Assembly (NCBI GenBank): GCA_030441535.1
Contig: JAUJFZ010000003.1
Location: 310,001 to 374,000 of the forward strand
Length of the DNA stretch: 64,000 nt
Direction: 5' to 3'
Origin: Betaproteobacteria bacterium LSUCC0117
GTDB taxonomy: Bacteria; Pseudomonadota; Gammaproteobacteria; Burkholderiales; Burkholderiaceae_C
Shown here piece after piece: positions 42,955 to 52,621 of this stretch. Position 1 is the first letter of the stretch; each line of letters starts with the position of its first letter. The translations under genes and the position numbers were made by a program. A model generated the notes under the pieces. That model was not told the origin of the DNA and ran no database searches. It was given only the letters and a program-made list of their open reading frames with translations.

Positions 42955-45900
42955 ACATGGACTCCCTCAAATACGCCTTCGAGGCGGTCTTCTAATTCTT
43001 CGCTTGCGAGGCGAAGGGCTTTTAATGTTTCGGCATCGGGCTGCCAGTAGTTGCGCTCACACGCCTCCAGCAAACGATTCGCGACGCGGGCGGAAGCGGT
43101 GGGATTCAATTGCGCCAAGCGGTTACGCATGGCGGGATCCAACATGAAGGTTTCAGATAACTGCTTGTAGATCCAGGGCTGCACCTGACCGGTGGTGGCT
43201 GACCAACCCATCGTGTTCATCATGTGTGTTTCAAGCTGACGCACACCCTCATAACCGTGCTCCAACATGCCCTCGTACCACTTGGGGTTCAGCATGCGTG
43301 TGCGGGTCTCAAGGGCAACCTGTTCGTCGAGCGTTCGCACCGACGCGTTGCCGGTTGTTTGGTCACCGATGAACACGGGCGGTGCCTTCCCGCCCTGCGC
43401 GACCTTGACCGCCTGCGTGATGCCACCCAAGGTGTCGAAGTAGTTATCAACCGTCGTCACGCCCAACTCCACAGAGTCGAGGTTTTGGTAGGTCAGTTGC
43501 ACATCGGCCAAGGCGCTCTGCAACAGGGCGGTGTGTTGCTCAGCACGCCCCGTTCGGCCATACGCAAAGCCTTTGCGACGCTTGTAGGTTTCTGCAAGCT
43601 CTTCCTCTTGATCCCACCGACTGCTTTCAACCAAGTTGTTGACATTGGCACCGTATGCGCCTTCGGCATTCCCATAAACGCGCAGTGCAGCGGTCTCTAG
43701 GGAACAAGCATGGGCCGCCTGATAGGCCAGTGCATGCTTGCGAACCCAGTTCATCTCGACCGGTTCATCGGCTGAGGCAGCCAAGTACGCGGCATCAGCC
43801 AACAGGCGAATTTGTAACGGCATGAGGTCACGGAAAATGCCAGACAAAGTCATGACCACATCAATGCGGGGGCGACCCAGGGTTTCAAGCGGAATCAGTG
43901 AAGCCCCTGCGATGCGCCCGTAGCTATCGAAGCGGGGTAACGCCCCCATGAGCGCTAACGCCTGCGCAATCGGCGCACCCTCGTTCTTCAAGTTATCACT
44001 GCCCCACAGCACCATGGCAATGGACTCAGGCAGTGGGCTGCCATCGGCACAGTAGCGCTCAATCAGCAAATCTGCTTGCTGCTTGCCATCACGAACAGCC
44101 AATGCGCTGGGGATTCGGAATGGGTCATAGCCGTGGATGTTGCGTCCGGTGGGTAAGACAGCGGGGGTACGCAGAATGTCTCCACCTGGCGCGGGTCGGA
44201 TGTAGCCCCCATCGAGCGCGTGCAGCAATGACGTGACCTCGCTGTCAACCGCCAAGTGCGCGAGTGGTTCCACCAAGGCCTGTAAAGCTGCCAAATGACG
44301 GTCATCATGGGGCGGCGCACCGGCGGCCAGAGCGCGCTCAGGGCTTTGGCCATTGACCAACGCCTCCACCGCTTTTCGGTCAAGTTGGATGTCGTGACTG
44401 GCCTGCGCCATGGCCAGCAACATGTCCACCCGTTGCGCCACGCTGGTGGGTCGTCCTGCGACATGCAGGCCATGCGGAATCAGCGTGTACTCCAAAGTCA
44501 ACAGCGAATCAGACAACGACAACACCGCTCGTTCAAGGGCATCAGGCCCCAACGCCTCAAACCAATCCGGTGTCGCAGGCACCAAGTCCAATGCAACGGC
44601 TTGTGCCTGCAATGTGGTGACCATCTCCCGGCGTTCAGGGTTATCGGTAGCCAGTTGGCGCCAACGATCAATCGACGCCTTTAGTTCATTCAGCCCCTTG
44701 TACAAACCGGCTTGTGCAATGGGGGGGGTGAGATAGCTCACCAAGGTCGCGCCTGAACGCCGTTTGGCGATGGCGCCCTCAGACGAATTGTTTGACGCGT
44801 AGAAATAAATGTTTGGCAGGTCGTCAATCAACCGATCGGGCCAACAGTTACCGCCCATACCCGATTGCTTGCCCGGCATGAACTCAAGCGCGCCGTGGGT
44901 GCCGAAGTGCAATACCGCGTGGGCATTGAAGTCCTCCCGCAAGTAGCGATAGAAGGCCGAGAAGGCATGCGTGGGTGTGAGGCCTTTCTCGAATAAGAGA
45001 CGCATCGGATCGCCCTCGTACCCGAACGCGGGCTGCACACTCACCAACACATTGCCGTATTGCTTACCCAAAATAAAGATGTCACGGCCATTGCTGAGTT
45101 GACGCCCGGGCGCGGGCCCCCACTGGGCTTCAATGGCGCTGAGCCAACGCTCACGACGAACATGGTCGTCTGCCGAAATCAGGGTGTGCACGTTGGCGTT
45201 GGCACCATGTTGCGCGGCATTTCCGTGCAACAAACCCTCGCGCAATGCATCAACCGAATCGGGTACGTCGACGGTATAACCCTGCGCCTTCATGGCATTG
45301 AGGGTATGCCACAAAGATTCAAAAACGGACAAGTGTGCGGCGCTGCCAATACTGCCGGCGTTTGGGGGGAAGTTGAACAGCACAATACCCACGCGGCGGT
45401 TCTGCCGCTCGCTGCGCTTGAGTGTGATTAATTTCTTCACACGTGCCGCCAACATCATGGCCCGCTCTGGGCACGAGTGCATGTCCTGTACCGTGTGGCT
45501 CTCACCGAAGGTACAGGCATGGTCGCAACCGGTGCAGGTCACACCAATGGCACCGGGTCGCCCGCCGAACACCATCGGGCTGGTCGAGCCATCCAACTCT
45601 GGGATGGCAACCATGATCGTATTCTCGACCGGTAACAAGCCGCGTTCGGAACCACCCCATTGGTCAATGGTTTGGAACTCGACCGGGTGTGCCGCAACGT
45701 AGGGAACATCCAAACTGGCCAGCACCTCTTCAGCGGCTTTGGCGTCGTTGTAGGCAGGACCGCCCACCAATGAGAAGCCAGTCAACGAGACCACGGCATC
45801 GACCGTGACACGTCCGTTTTTAATGAAGAACGCATCGATCGCCGGACGCGAATCCAGTCCCGCTGCAAATGCAGGAATGACGCGCAAGCCGCGCGCCTCC

Positions 45901-46745
45901 AATGCCGCGATCACACCGTCGTAGTGACCCGAATTTTTCGATAGTAAATAAGACCGTAAAAGTAAAACGCCGACCGTTCCGAGAGCCGGTGCGCCTGACG
46001 GCTTAGGCAGTGCGGCGACATCTTCTGCGTAACGCCCTGCCATGCGCGGGTGATACACACCGACCTCTGGGTAATCCACTGGCGGCGACGCTTTAACCAA
46101 GCCCTTCAGTACCTGACGCTCGCCTTGTGACCCGCAGTCAATCACGTGACGGACGAGATTAAGCAAGTTTTCATCGGAACCGCCCAACCAGTACTGCAGG
46201 GTGATGAAGTACGCCCGAACATCTTGTGCCGTGCCTGGAATAAAGCGTAACAACTGGGGCAAGCGACGCAGCATTTTCATTTGCGCGGCCCCACCGGTTT
46301 GGGCCTTTTCCTTACTACCGCGTAATTTCTTGAGCAGCGCCATGGGGCCGCTGGCGGGCTTACTCATGTCGAACTTACCCAAACGTGTCAGTTGCGTTAC
46401 CTCGGTTGCACTGGCCAGACAAATCATGGCATCACACTGCATGCGGCGGGCGCGTAACGCAGGCAATATCGGTAAGAAATGATCCTCAAGAAACAACATA
46501 CCGCACACCACGATGTCGGCTGTTTCGATATCGGCGATACACGCTTTCGTCCGCTCGTCATGCCCGGTGTACTCCGAGGCCGCATGTAAGCGCCAATCGA
46601 GGCCTGGATAGTCACGGTGCAAAGTGGCGTTGGCGCGCGCAAATGAACTCGCAAAGTGCGTATCCATGGTGACGACCACCAACCGAATGGGCGTTGCGCT
46701 GGGTTTCACCGATTCAGTGCCCTGAGTAATAAGCTTTTGACTCAT
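42951..46745 (-). CDS. bchH: magnesium chelatase subunit H
   Basis: Large catalytic, porphyrin-binding subunit of Mg chelatase, 1264 residues, normal for the family. Recognisable regions are LVVVTMDTHFASSFARANAT, HFGTHGALEFMPGKQSGMG and RTGRAEQHTALLQSALADVQ. It works with BchI and BchD encoded at 58-61 kb. ATG 46745 has a GGAGAC ribosome site located inside bchB; the two genes overlap by 32 bases. Confidence 0.98.
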   Translation of the reverse strand: MSQKLITQGTESVKPSATPIRLVVVTMDTHFASSFARANATLHRDYPGLDWRLHAASEYTGHDERTKACIADIETADIVVCGMLFLEDHFLPILPALRARRMQCDAMICLASATEVTQLTRLGKFDMSKPASGPMALLKKLRGSKEKAQTGGAAQMKMLRRLPQLLRFIPGTAQDVRAYFITLQYWLGGSDENLLNLVRHVIDCGSQGERQVLKGLVKASPPVDYPEVGVYHPRMAGRYAEDVAALPKPSGAPALGTVGVLLLRSYLLSKNSGHYDGVIAALEARGLRVIPAFAAGLDSRPAIDAFFIKNGRVTVDAVVSLTGFSLVGGPAYNDAKAAEEVLASLDVPYVAAHPVEFQTIDQWGGSERGLLPVENTIMVAIPELDGSTSPMVFGGRPGAIGVTCTGCDHACTFGESHTVQDMHSCPERAMMLAARVKKLITLKRSERQNRRVGIVLFNFPPNAGSIGSAAHLSVFESLWHTLNAMKAQGYTVDVPDSVDALREGLLHGNAAQHGANANVHTLISADDHVRRERWLSAIEAQWGPAPGRQLSNGRDIFILGKQYGNVLVSVQPAFGYEGDPMRLLFEKGLTPTHAFSAFYRYLREDFNAHAVLHFGTHGALEFMPGKQSGMGGNCWPDRLIDDLPNIYFYASNNSSEGAIAKRRSGATLVSYLTPPIAQAGLYKGLNELKASIDRWRQLATDNPERREMVTTLQAQAVALDLVPATPDWFEALGPDALERAVLSLSDSLLTLEYTLIPHGLHVAGRPTSVAQRVDMLLAMAQASHDIQLDRKAVEALVNGQSPERALAAGAPPHDDRHLAALQALVEPLAHLAVDSEVTSLLHALDGGYIRPAPGGDILRTPAVLPTGRNIHGYDPFRIPSALAVRDGKQQADLLIERYCADGSPLPESIAMVLWGSDNLKNEGAPIAQALALMGALPRFDSYGRIAGASLIPLETLGRPRIDVVMTLSGIFRDLMPLQIRLLADAAYLAASADEPVEMNWVRKHALAYQAAHACSLETAALRVYGNAEGAYGANVNNLVESSRWDQEEELAETYKRRKGFAYGRTGRAEQHTALLQSALADVQLTYQNLDSVELGVTTVDNYFDTLGGITQAVKVAQGGKAPPVFIGDQTTGNASVRTLDEQVALETRTRMLNPKWYEGMLEHGYEGVRQLETHMMNTMGWSATTGQVQPWIYKQLSETFMLDPAMRNRLAQLNPTASARVANRLLEACERNYWQPDAETLKALRLASEELEDRLEGVFEGVHV

Positions 46746-48279
46746 ACAGGGTCTCCGTCGTGATCAGTGCCACGCCACGTTGCAAGGCGTAAGCCTCGGT
46801 GTTTCGCCGCGCTTTGGCACGGACGAAAAAGGGGATTTTTTTCAATTCTTTTTCCGCACCGGTATCCCAACTCGCGACGGTGATCTGGGCATCAGGGGCC
46901 GTTGATACGGTTGCCGCTGGCGCAGCCGCCTGCGCCGGGCTGTGGACGCCACCGCCCAAGTGCGACGGCGCAGCATCCTCGTGGAATTCAGCGTCACCAC
47001 GGAACATGCCAATCAGGTGTTCCTCCAGCCCCATCATGAGTGGGTGCACCCAGGTGTCGAACAGCACGTTAGCGCCTTCAAAACCCATTTGCGGTGAGTA
47101 ACGCGCCGGGAAATCCTGAACATGCACGGGCGCTGAAATCACCGCGCAAGGCACACCCAATCGTTTGGCAATGTGGCGCTCCATCTGGGTGCCCAAGACC
47201 AACTCAGGGTTCAGTGCGGCAATACACGCCTCAATTTCTAGGTAGTCATCGCTGATCAAGGCCTCAACACCATAAGTGGTAGCCGCAGCGCGAACCTCGC
47301 GGGCAAATTCACGACTATACGTGCCGATACCTACTACTGTGAAGCCCATTTCTTGCGCCGCGACGCGCGCGGCAGCCACCGCGTGTGTGGCGTCACCAAA
47401 TACAAAGACGCGCTTACCGGTGAGGTACGTCGAATCCACAGACCGTGCGTACCACGCGGCACGTGACGTCGCGTTGGCAACGGCGACCTCGGGGTCCAGT
47501 CCTGCCAACGTGGCAACTTCTCGAATGAATTCCAGCGTCGCTGTTGTGCCGATCGGTATGGTTTTGGTGAATGGCTGTTTGAATTGTCGCTGTAACCACT
47601 GCGCACTGAGCTGTGCAATTTCGGGGTACATCACCACGTTAAAGTCGGCATCCGCTAAGCGTGCAATGTCGTCCGGCGTGGCAGACAGTGGCGCCACAAC
47701 ATTGATATCCACGCCCATTTGCGTGAGCAGCTGGGTTATTTCTTTCACGTCATCGCGATGACGGAAACCCAAGGCGGTGGGCCCCAGCAGGTTGCAACGC
47801 GGCTTCGCGTTGGCTGATCTCTCGCCCACCTGCGTTGCGGGCTTTGCCAACGCACGCACCAGTTGGTAGAACGTTTCCGAAGCGCCCCAATTTTCTTTCC
47901 GTTGGTAAGACGGCAATTCCAAGGCCACCACCGGTACTGGCAACGCCAGTGCCTGACACAGGCCACCAGGGTCGTCTTGAATTAACTCTGCGGTGCACGA
48001 AGAACCGACCAACATGGCTTTGGGCTTGAATCGCGCAAATGCCTCACGTGCGGCTGTTTTGAACAACTCGGCGGTATCGCCGCCCAGATCACGTGCCTGG
48101 AACGTGGTGTAAGTCACCGGGGGACGTTTCTGCAGTCGTTCAATCATGGTGAACAACAGGTCCGCATAGGTGTCGCCCTGAGGTGCATGCAGTACGTAAT
48201 GCACGTCGTTCATGGCGGTGGCGATGCGCATCGCGCCGACGTGGGGTGGGCCTTCGTATGTCCAGAGCGTGAGTTGCAT
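46714..48279 (-). CDS. bchB: light-independent protochlorophyllide reductase subunit B
   Basis: NifK-like catalytic subunit, 521 residues. N-terminus LTLWTYEGPPHVGAMRIATA, cluster-related VGSSCTAELIQDDPGGLCQA, and MGFEGANVLFDTWVHPLMMG are diagnostic. A proline/alanine-rich linker (about 440-465) separates a C-terminal domain ending FFVRAKARRNTEAYALQRG. It forms the catalytic heterotetramer with BchN. Confidence 0.97.
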   Translation of the reverse strand: MQLTLWTYEGPPHVGAMRIATAMNDVHYVLHAPQGDTYADLLFTMIERLQKRPPVTYTTFQARDLGGDTAELFKTAAREAFARFKPKAMLVGSSCTAELIQDDPGGLCQALALPVPVVALELPSYQRKENWGASETFYQLVRALAKPATQVGERSANAKPRCNLLGPTALGFRHRDDVKEITQLLTQMGVDINVVAPLSATPDDIARLADADFNVVMYPEIAQLSAQWLQRQFKQPFTKTIPIGTTATLEFIREVATLAGLDPEVAVANATSRAAWYARSVDSTYLTGKRVFVFGDATHAVAAARVAAQEMGFTVVGIGTYSREFAREVRAAATTYGVEALISDDYLEIEACIAALNPELVLGTQMERHIAKRLGVPCAVISAPVHVQDFPARYSPQMGFEGANVLFDTWVHPLMMGLEEHLIGMFRGDAEFHEDAAPSHLGGGVHSPAQAAAPAATVSTAPDAQITVASWDTGAEKELKKIPFFVRAKARRNTEAYALQRGVALITTETLYESKAYYSGH

Positions 48280-48291
48280 GTCGGTTGATCC

Positions 48292-49581
48292 TCAGGCAGC
48301 CAGGCGCGTACGACGCACCAGGGGACGGGCAAACAATTCGGCCAAATCACCGGCTTGGTCAAAGCCTTGAATGGGTGTGAAAACCAGCTCAATAGCCCAC
48401 TTGGTGGTCATACCCTCTGACTCCAATGGGTTCGCTAAACCGAGGCCACACACGACCATGTCGGGGGCCATGCGTCGGCAGCGGTCGAGTTGTTTCTCAA
48501 CGTCTTGGCCTTCAGATATCGAGGTCGTTGACGGCAACAGTGCGAGCTCTCTTGCCAGATGTTGGCGATGCAAATAAGGCGTGCCGACCTCTAGCAGCGT
48601 CATGCCCATTTCGCGAGATAAGAAACGGGCCAAAGGAATCTCAAGTTGAGAATCAGGGAAGAAGAAAATCGACTTGCCCTCAAGCTGTGTCCGTGCGCGA
48701 GAGAGCGACGCATGCGCCCGCGCCACTGGTGCGGCAATCGCCGCTTCGAACCGCTCGGGCGCAACCTCGAAGGCATCCGCCGCAGCCTTGAGCCATGCCG
48801 TGGTTCCCTCGATCCCCAACGGAAATGGCGCTGACAACAAGGTCGCACCACGGCCTTGCAGCACGCGGGCCGTATCACCGAGAAACGGTTGTGCCAACAG
48901 CAGCCGGGTATTCGGTCCGATAGGCGCCTGATCGTCCGCACGACGAGGCGGGAAGAAACGAACACGGTCAATGCCCATTTCAGTGAACAGGCGCATGAAC
49001 TGGTCTTCCACCACATCGGCCAAGGTGCCAACCAACAACAGCTCGGCGGCGGCATCTGCCGGCTGCGCGGGCAGCGTGGGCACCATTGACGCCAAGCACG
49101 CATCCTCCCCTTGGGTAAAGGTGGTCTCGATGCCACTACCCGAGTAATTCAAAACCCGAACCTGTGGCGAATGCAAAGCCGATAGGCGGCTTGCGGCACG
49201 CGATAAATCGAGTTTGATGACCTCGGACGGGCACGAACCCACCAAGAACAACAACTTGATTTCGGGGCGACGCGCGAGCAGTTGGTTAACCACCTTGTCA
49301 AGTTCGTCGTTGGCGTCAGCCAGTCCGGCGAGATCACGCTCGTCGATGATGGCGGTCGCAAAACGCGGCTCCGCGAAAATCATCACACCGGCGGCTGATT
49401 GGATCAGATGCGCGCAAGTGCGCGAACCAACCACTAGAAAGAAAGCGTCTTGAATCTTGCGATGCAACCAAATGATGCCTGTTAATCCGCAGAAAACTTC
49501 GCGTTGGCCGCGTTCGACGAGCGGAACGACATCGGTACAACCTTGGCTAGGCGCCGGTTGGATCGGGATAAAGGCATTCAT
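48292..49581 (-). CDS. bchN: light-independent protochlorophyllide reductase subunit N
   Basis: NifD-like catalytic subunit, 429 residues from ATG 49581. Cluster cysteines appear in REVFCGLTGIIWLHRKIQ, GSRTCAHLIQSAAGV and LFLVGSCPSEVIKLDLSRA. The start overlaps the bchF stop; a longer open frame to 49914 reads bchF out of frame and is rejected. Located between bchF and bchB. Confidence 0.96.
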   Translation of the reverse strand: MNAFIPIQPAPSQGCTDVVPLVERGQREVFCGLTGIIWLHRKIQDAFFLVVGSRTCAHLIQSAAGVMIFAEPRFATAIIDERDLAGLADANDELDKVVNQLLARRPEIKLLFLVGSCPSEVIKLDLSRAASRLSALHSPQVRVLNYSGSGIETTFTQGEDACLASMVPTLPAQPADAAAELLLVGTLADVVEDQFMRLFTEMGIDRVRFFPPRRADDQAPIGPNTRLLLAQPFLGDTARVLQGRGATLLSAPFPLGIEGTTAWLKAAADAFEVAPERFEAAIAAPVARAHASLSRARTQLEGKSIFFFPDSQLEIPLARFLSREMGMTLLEVGTPYLHRQHLARELALLPSTTSISEGQDVEKQLDRCRRMAPDMVVCGLGLANPLESEGMTTKWAIELVFTPIQGFDQAGDLAELFARPLVRRTRLAA

Positions 49582-50081
49582 AGGCTCACCTGTACGCCTG
49601 ATGCGGGGCCTTGTATAACGGGCCTTTGCAAGCGCGCCATACGGAACTTGCGGATGTATTGAGCCGCGTTGACGCCGTAGGTGCCGTAGGCCACCAGTGC
49701 CAACCACAACTGCTCGGTGGCCGACCACTGCCCTTGCCACCACACCCATAGGTACGCCGTATGCAGCGCCAACACCACCATGCTGACGACGTCTTCCCAA
49801 AAGAATGGGCCTGCAAACAGGTATTGGCCAAACACCGCTTTTTCCCAAATCGCACCGGTCACCATGATCGCGTAGAGCACCAGCGTCTTGATCACAACCG
49901 AGATCAAGGCCCAATCTGTGTGTAAGCCACTGCTGAGACTGGTCATGACGAGGTACAAGCTAATCAGGAAGATCACAAATTGAACCGGCGCCAAAACCCC
50001 TTGAACCAGAGTCCAGCGGGTTGCATCACGTCGGGCGCGTTGCGCCGGCGTATACAAGACCGGAAGCGGGGTGGGAGGCAT
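49578..50081 (-). CDS. bchF: 3-vinyl bacteriochlorophyllide hydratase
   Basis: Hydrates the C3 vinyl group before BchC oxidation. 167 residues, about four membrane segments. Family regions are LYTPAQRARRDATRWTLVQG and AIWEKAVFGQYLFAGPFFWE followed by DVVSMVVLALHTAYL. It is the first gene of the long leftward superoperon, expressed from a promoter overlapping PpsR-type sites. Confidence 0.94.
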   Translation of the reverse strand: MPPTPLPVLYTPAQRARRDATRWTLVQGVLAPVQFVIFLISLYLVMTSLSSGLHTDWALISVVIKTLVLYAIMVTGAIWEKAVFGQYLFAGPFFWEDVVSMVVLALHTAYLWVWWQGQWSATEQLWLALVAYGTYGVNAAQYIRKFRMARLQRPVIQGPASGVQVSL

Positions 50082-50113
50082 GTGTGACTTTCACGTTGAC
50101 CAGAATTAAGAAC

Positions 50114-50179
50114 ACTTTACGTTTTGACACCCTTTGTGTCAATATAAATTGACACCATTTTTGTACCTTAGGGTTTACA
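50114..50179. promoter_or_regulatory. divergent bchF / aerR control region with two PpsR/CrtJ palindromes
   Basis: Exact TGT-N12-ACA sites TGTCAATATAAATTGACA (50137-50154) and TGTACCTTAGGGTTTACA (50162-50179), 7 bases apart. On the minus strand the left arm of the first site gives -35 TTGACA (50137-50142), 17 bases from -10 TAAAGT (50114-50119): a good bchF promoter. The plus strand has TTGACA at 50149-50154, but no clear -10 for aerR. A lone ACA half-site with TTGACA lies at 50125-50130. Confidence 0.87.
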
Positions 50180-50244
50180 CGTAATGCAGTCCTAGACAAA
50201 ATCAAAGACACTACTTTGGTCTGTCTTATCAAAAGGTGAACGAT

Positions 50245-51054
50245 GTGGCTCAGTTCAACACGGAAAGTACAGGGCGCTCAAGGAGCCCGCCCTGGGAGCC
50301 ACAAAAAGAGGCTTTGAAAGCGCGGGTATCGCCCGACAGCAGCCCAAGGCTGGTCGGGGGGACCGACTTCGACCCCGACGCGCACCTCGATGCCAACCAA
50401 ATTGCCGCGCTGGCTAAAGCGAGTCTTAGGGGTATTGATGAGTCCCGTAAGGTCATGCTCAATTGGCACCGGCAGGGGCAGTCGTTCGCCGACATCTACA
50501 TCAATGGCATCGCGCCTGCCGCGCGGCTATTGGGCACCCAATGGACAGCGGATTCGGTGGATTTTGTCGATCTCACCATTGCCGTCTCCCACCTGCAAAC
50601 ATTGATGCACGAGTTCAGCGCAGCCTTCTTGGCCGAGGACGGCGCAGAGCCCAACGGTTTGAGCCTGTTGGTCATGACAGAGCCCAACGCCCAGCACACC
50701 CTGGGATCATTCATGTTGGGCGAGTTTTTCCGTCGCGCCGGCTGGACCGTTACCCTGGGTACGCCCCAAGACATGGTCGATTTCGAACGGACCTTTCAAT
50801 CCGATTGGTTTGATGCCGTCATGCTCTCCATCGCAAGCGATCGCTCGATCGATGCGATCGCGACGGCGCTACCCCAGCTGTTGGCTGACGCGATCAACCC
50901 TGAGTTACGAACCTACGTCGGGGGCCCCATGGCCACATTGAACCCCGAGAAATTAAAATGGCGTGGTACCACATGTCTGACAGTTGATGCCGAACAGGCA
51001 GTTGACATTGTGACGAAGCACACTAAGAAAAGTGTGCCCCACAGTCATGTATAA
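50245..51054 (+). CDS. aerR: corrinoid-binding antirepressor AerR/PpaA
   Basis: About 269 residues with a B12-binding-type domain. The central helical region IAPAARLLGTQWTADSVDFV and the TEPNAQHTLGSFMLGEFFRR loop match the AerR/PpaA family, in which the His of the QHTLG-type motif can bind cobalamin. In Rhodobacter AerR/PpaA antagonises CrtJ/PpsR in response to light and redox. There is no ATG; GTG 50245 sits 8 bases after AAAAGG and is preferred to GTG 50236. It lies directly upstream of ppsR. Confidence 0.88.
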   Translation: MAQFNTESTGRSRSPPWEPQKEALKARVSPDSSPRLVGGTDFDPDAHLDANQIAALAKASLRGIDESRKVMLNWHRQGQSFADIYINGIAPAARLLGTQWTADSVDFVDLTIAVSHLQTLMHEFSAAFLAEDGAEPNGLSLLVMTEPNAQHTLGSFMLGEFFRRAGWTVTLGTPQDMVDFERTFQSDWFDAVMLSIASDRSIDAIATALPQLLADAINPELRTYVGGPMATLNPEKLKWRGTTCLTVDAEQAVDIVTKHTKKSVPHSHV

Positions 51055-51152
51055 CCAGATACTTATTAAATAGAGAGTGAGCCACGTCAAATTGCATGTA
51101 AGCTAGGAAATAAGCCCTATACAAGCGATTAGCTCTAAAATTAAACCCCAGA

Positions 51153-52544
51153 ATGAACCCAAAAGAACTCGATTCCACAACGTTTTCTGCGCTGTTAGGC
51201 GCGGTCTCAGACGTGAGTCTCACCATTGGTGGGGATGGAATCGTTGAGGAAGTGTCCACTGGACAGGACATGATGGCGACTTTGGGGTGTCAAGCTTGGC
51301 TCGGCAAGGCTTGGATCGATACCGTGACCGTTGAGAGTAAAAAGAAAATCCAAGAGCTGCTGGCTGCCGATAAGGCCCCCACAGACCTCACCTGGCGACA
51401 TGTCAACCACCCGACTCCCGCAGGTAACGAGGCAGCCATCCAGTACATCACCGTTCAACTCAAGGACAACAAGCGCTTGGCCGTCGGGCGCAACCTGGAG
51501 CGCTTGGCAGAATTACAGCGTCGTCTGGTCGAAACCCAACAATCGGTCGAGCGAGACTACCTGCGCTTGCGCCACATCGAGGCCCGTTATCGCGTGCTGT
51601 TTGAATCCTCCCCCGAGGCGGTGATCATGGTGGATGCGAAATCCAATCGCATCGTCGAGGCCAACATGGGCGTTCAAACCCTGCTCAAAGACGCCAGCAA
51701 ACGACTGGTCGGCCGTGACTTTAGGGACTGCTTCAACACGCATAGCCTCGGCGATGTCGACACCCTCCTGCGAACGGCTTTGGCAACCGGCCGGGTGGAA
51801 ATCTGTACCGCTAAATTAGCAGGTATCCCCTCAGCCGTGAGCGTATCGGCCATCGTGTTCCGCCAAGAAGGCGGTGCGCAATTCTTGGTGCGTCTCAGCC
51901 GTCAAGCGGCAGAAGACCCCGTTTCCGAAAACTCCAACACCGCTGCGGTACTGAGCATGGCGATGGCCAGCTTTCCAGATGGCTGGGTGTTAACGGACCA
52001 CACCGGCACCGTGAAAAGCATCAACGAGGAAGGCATGGCCTTATTCGGACTGACCGCTGCCTCACAAGTGATTGGTCAACCCATTGAACGCTGGTTCGCC
52101 CGAGGCGGTGTGGATTGGGGCGTGTTCACCACCTCGCTCAAGCAACAGGTACCCGTGCGCAATTTCGCAACGGAACTTAAAACACTATCCGGTATGACCC
52201 TGCCGGTCGAAGTCTCGGCGGTGCCGCTCGCCAAGCCCGAATCGCTCTACGCGTTTTTTGTCCGCGATATGGACAGGCGCATGCAAAGTACCAACCTGTC
52301 ACAACCCCTGCCAGCCCCGCTGGCGGAGCTGTCGCAGTTGGTCGGGCGCCGCCCCATGAAAGACATCGTCGGTGAAACCGTCGATACGATTGAGCGTATT
52401 TGCATTGAGGCGGCCCTCGAACTCACCCATAACAACCGCGCTTCAGCGGCTGAAATGCTGGGTTTGTCCAGGCAAAGCCTGTACGTTAAGTTGCGCCGTT
52501 TCGGCATCTTGTCTGAAAACGATACCGACGCCGCTTTGAGCTGA
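51153..52544 (+). CDS. ppsR: photosynthesis repressor PpsR/CrtJ
   Basis: 463 residues: an N-terminal PAS-like domain, a coiled linker (ERLAELQRRLVETQQSVERD), two PAS domains (about 145-260 and 270-370) and a C-terminal Fis-type helix-turn-helix (NNRASAAEMLGLSRQSLYVK). It represses bch, crt and puf genes at TGT-N12-ACA palindromes, several of which are in this window. Cysteines are at LGCQAW, FRDCFN, VEICTA and ERICIE; I see none inside the recognition helices, where the redox Cys of CrtJ is placed from memory. Confidence 0.94.
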   Translation: MNPKELDSTTFSALLGAVSDVSLTIGGDGIVEEVSTGQDMMATLGCQAWLGKAWIDTVTVESKKKIQELLAADKAPTDLTWRHVNHPTPAGNEAAIQYITVQLKDNKRLAVGRNLERLAELQRRLVETQQSVERDYLRLRHIEARYRVLFESSPEAVIMVDAKSNRIVEANMGVQTLLKDASKRLVGRDFRDCFNTHSLGDVDTLLRTALATGRVEICTAKLAGIPSAVSVSAIVFRQEGGAQFLVRLSRQAAEDPVSENSNTAAVLSMAMASFPDGWVLTDHTGTVKSINEEGMALFGLTAASQVIGQPIERWFARGGVDWGVFTTSLKQQVPVRNFATELKTLSGMTLPVEVSAVPLAKPESLYAFFVRDMDRRMQSTNLSQPLPAPLAELSQLVGRRPMKDIVGETVDTIERICIEAALELTHNNRASAAEMLGLSRQSLYVKLRRFGILSENDTDAALS

Positions 52545-52575
52545 GGCAATTAGTCGTTTTTGGTTGACAAATAAG

Positions 52576-52615
52576 TGTCAACCTTAATTGACAAGCTGTG
52601 GGTTCTTCTCATAAT
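52576..52615 (+). promoter_or_regulatory. bchG promoter with PpsR/CrtJ palindrome
   Basis: An exact site TGTCAACCTTAATTGACA (52576-52593) includes -35 TTGACA (52588-52593). A -10 CATAAT at 52610-52615 follows after 16 bases. The predicted transcription start falls at about 52622, the bchG ATG. A degenerate half-site (TTGACA at 52564-52569) lies just upstream. Confidence 0.82.
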
Positions 52616-52621
52616 GAAGAC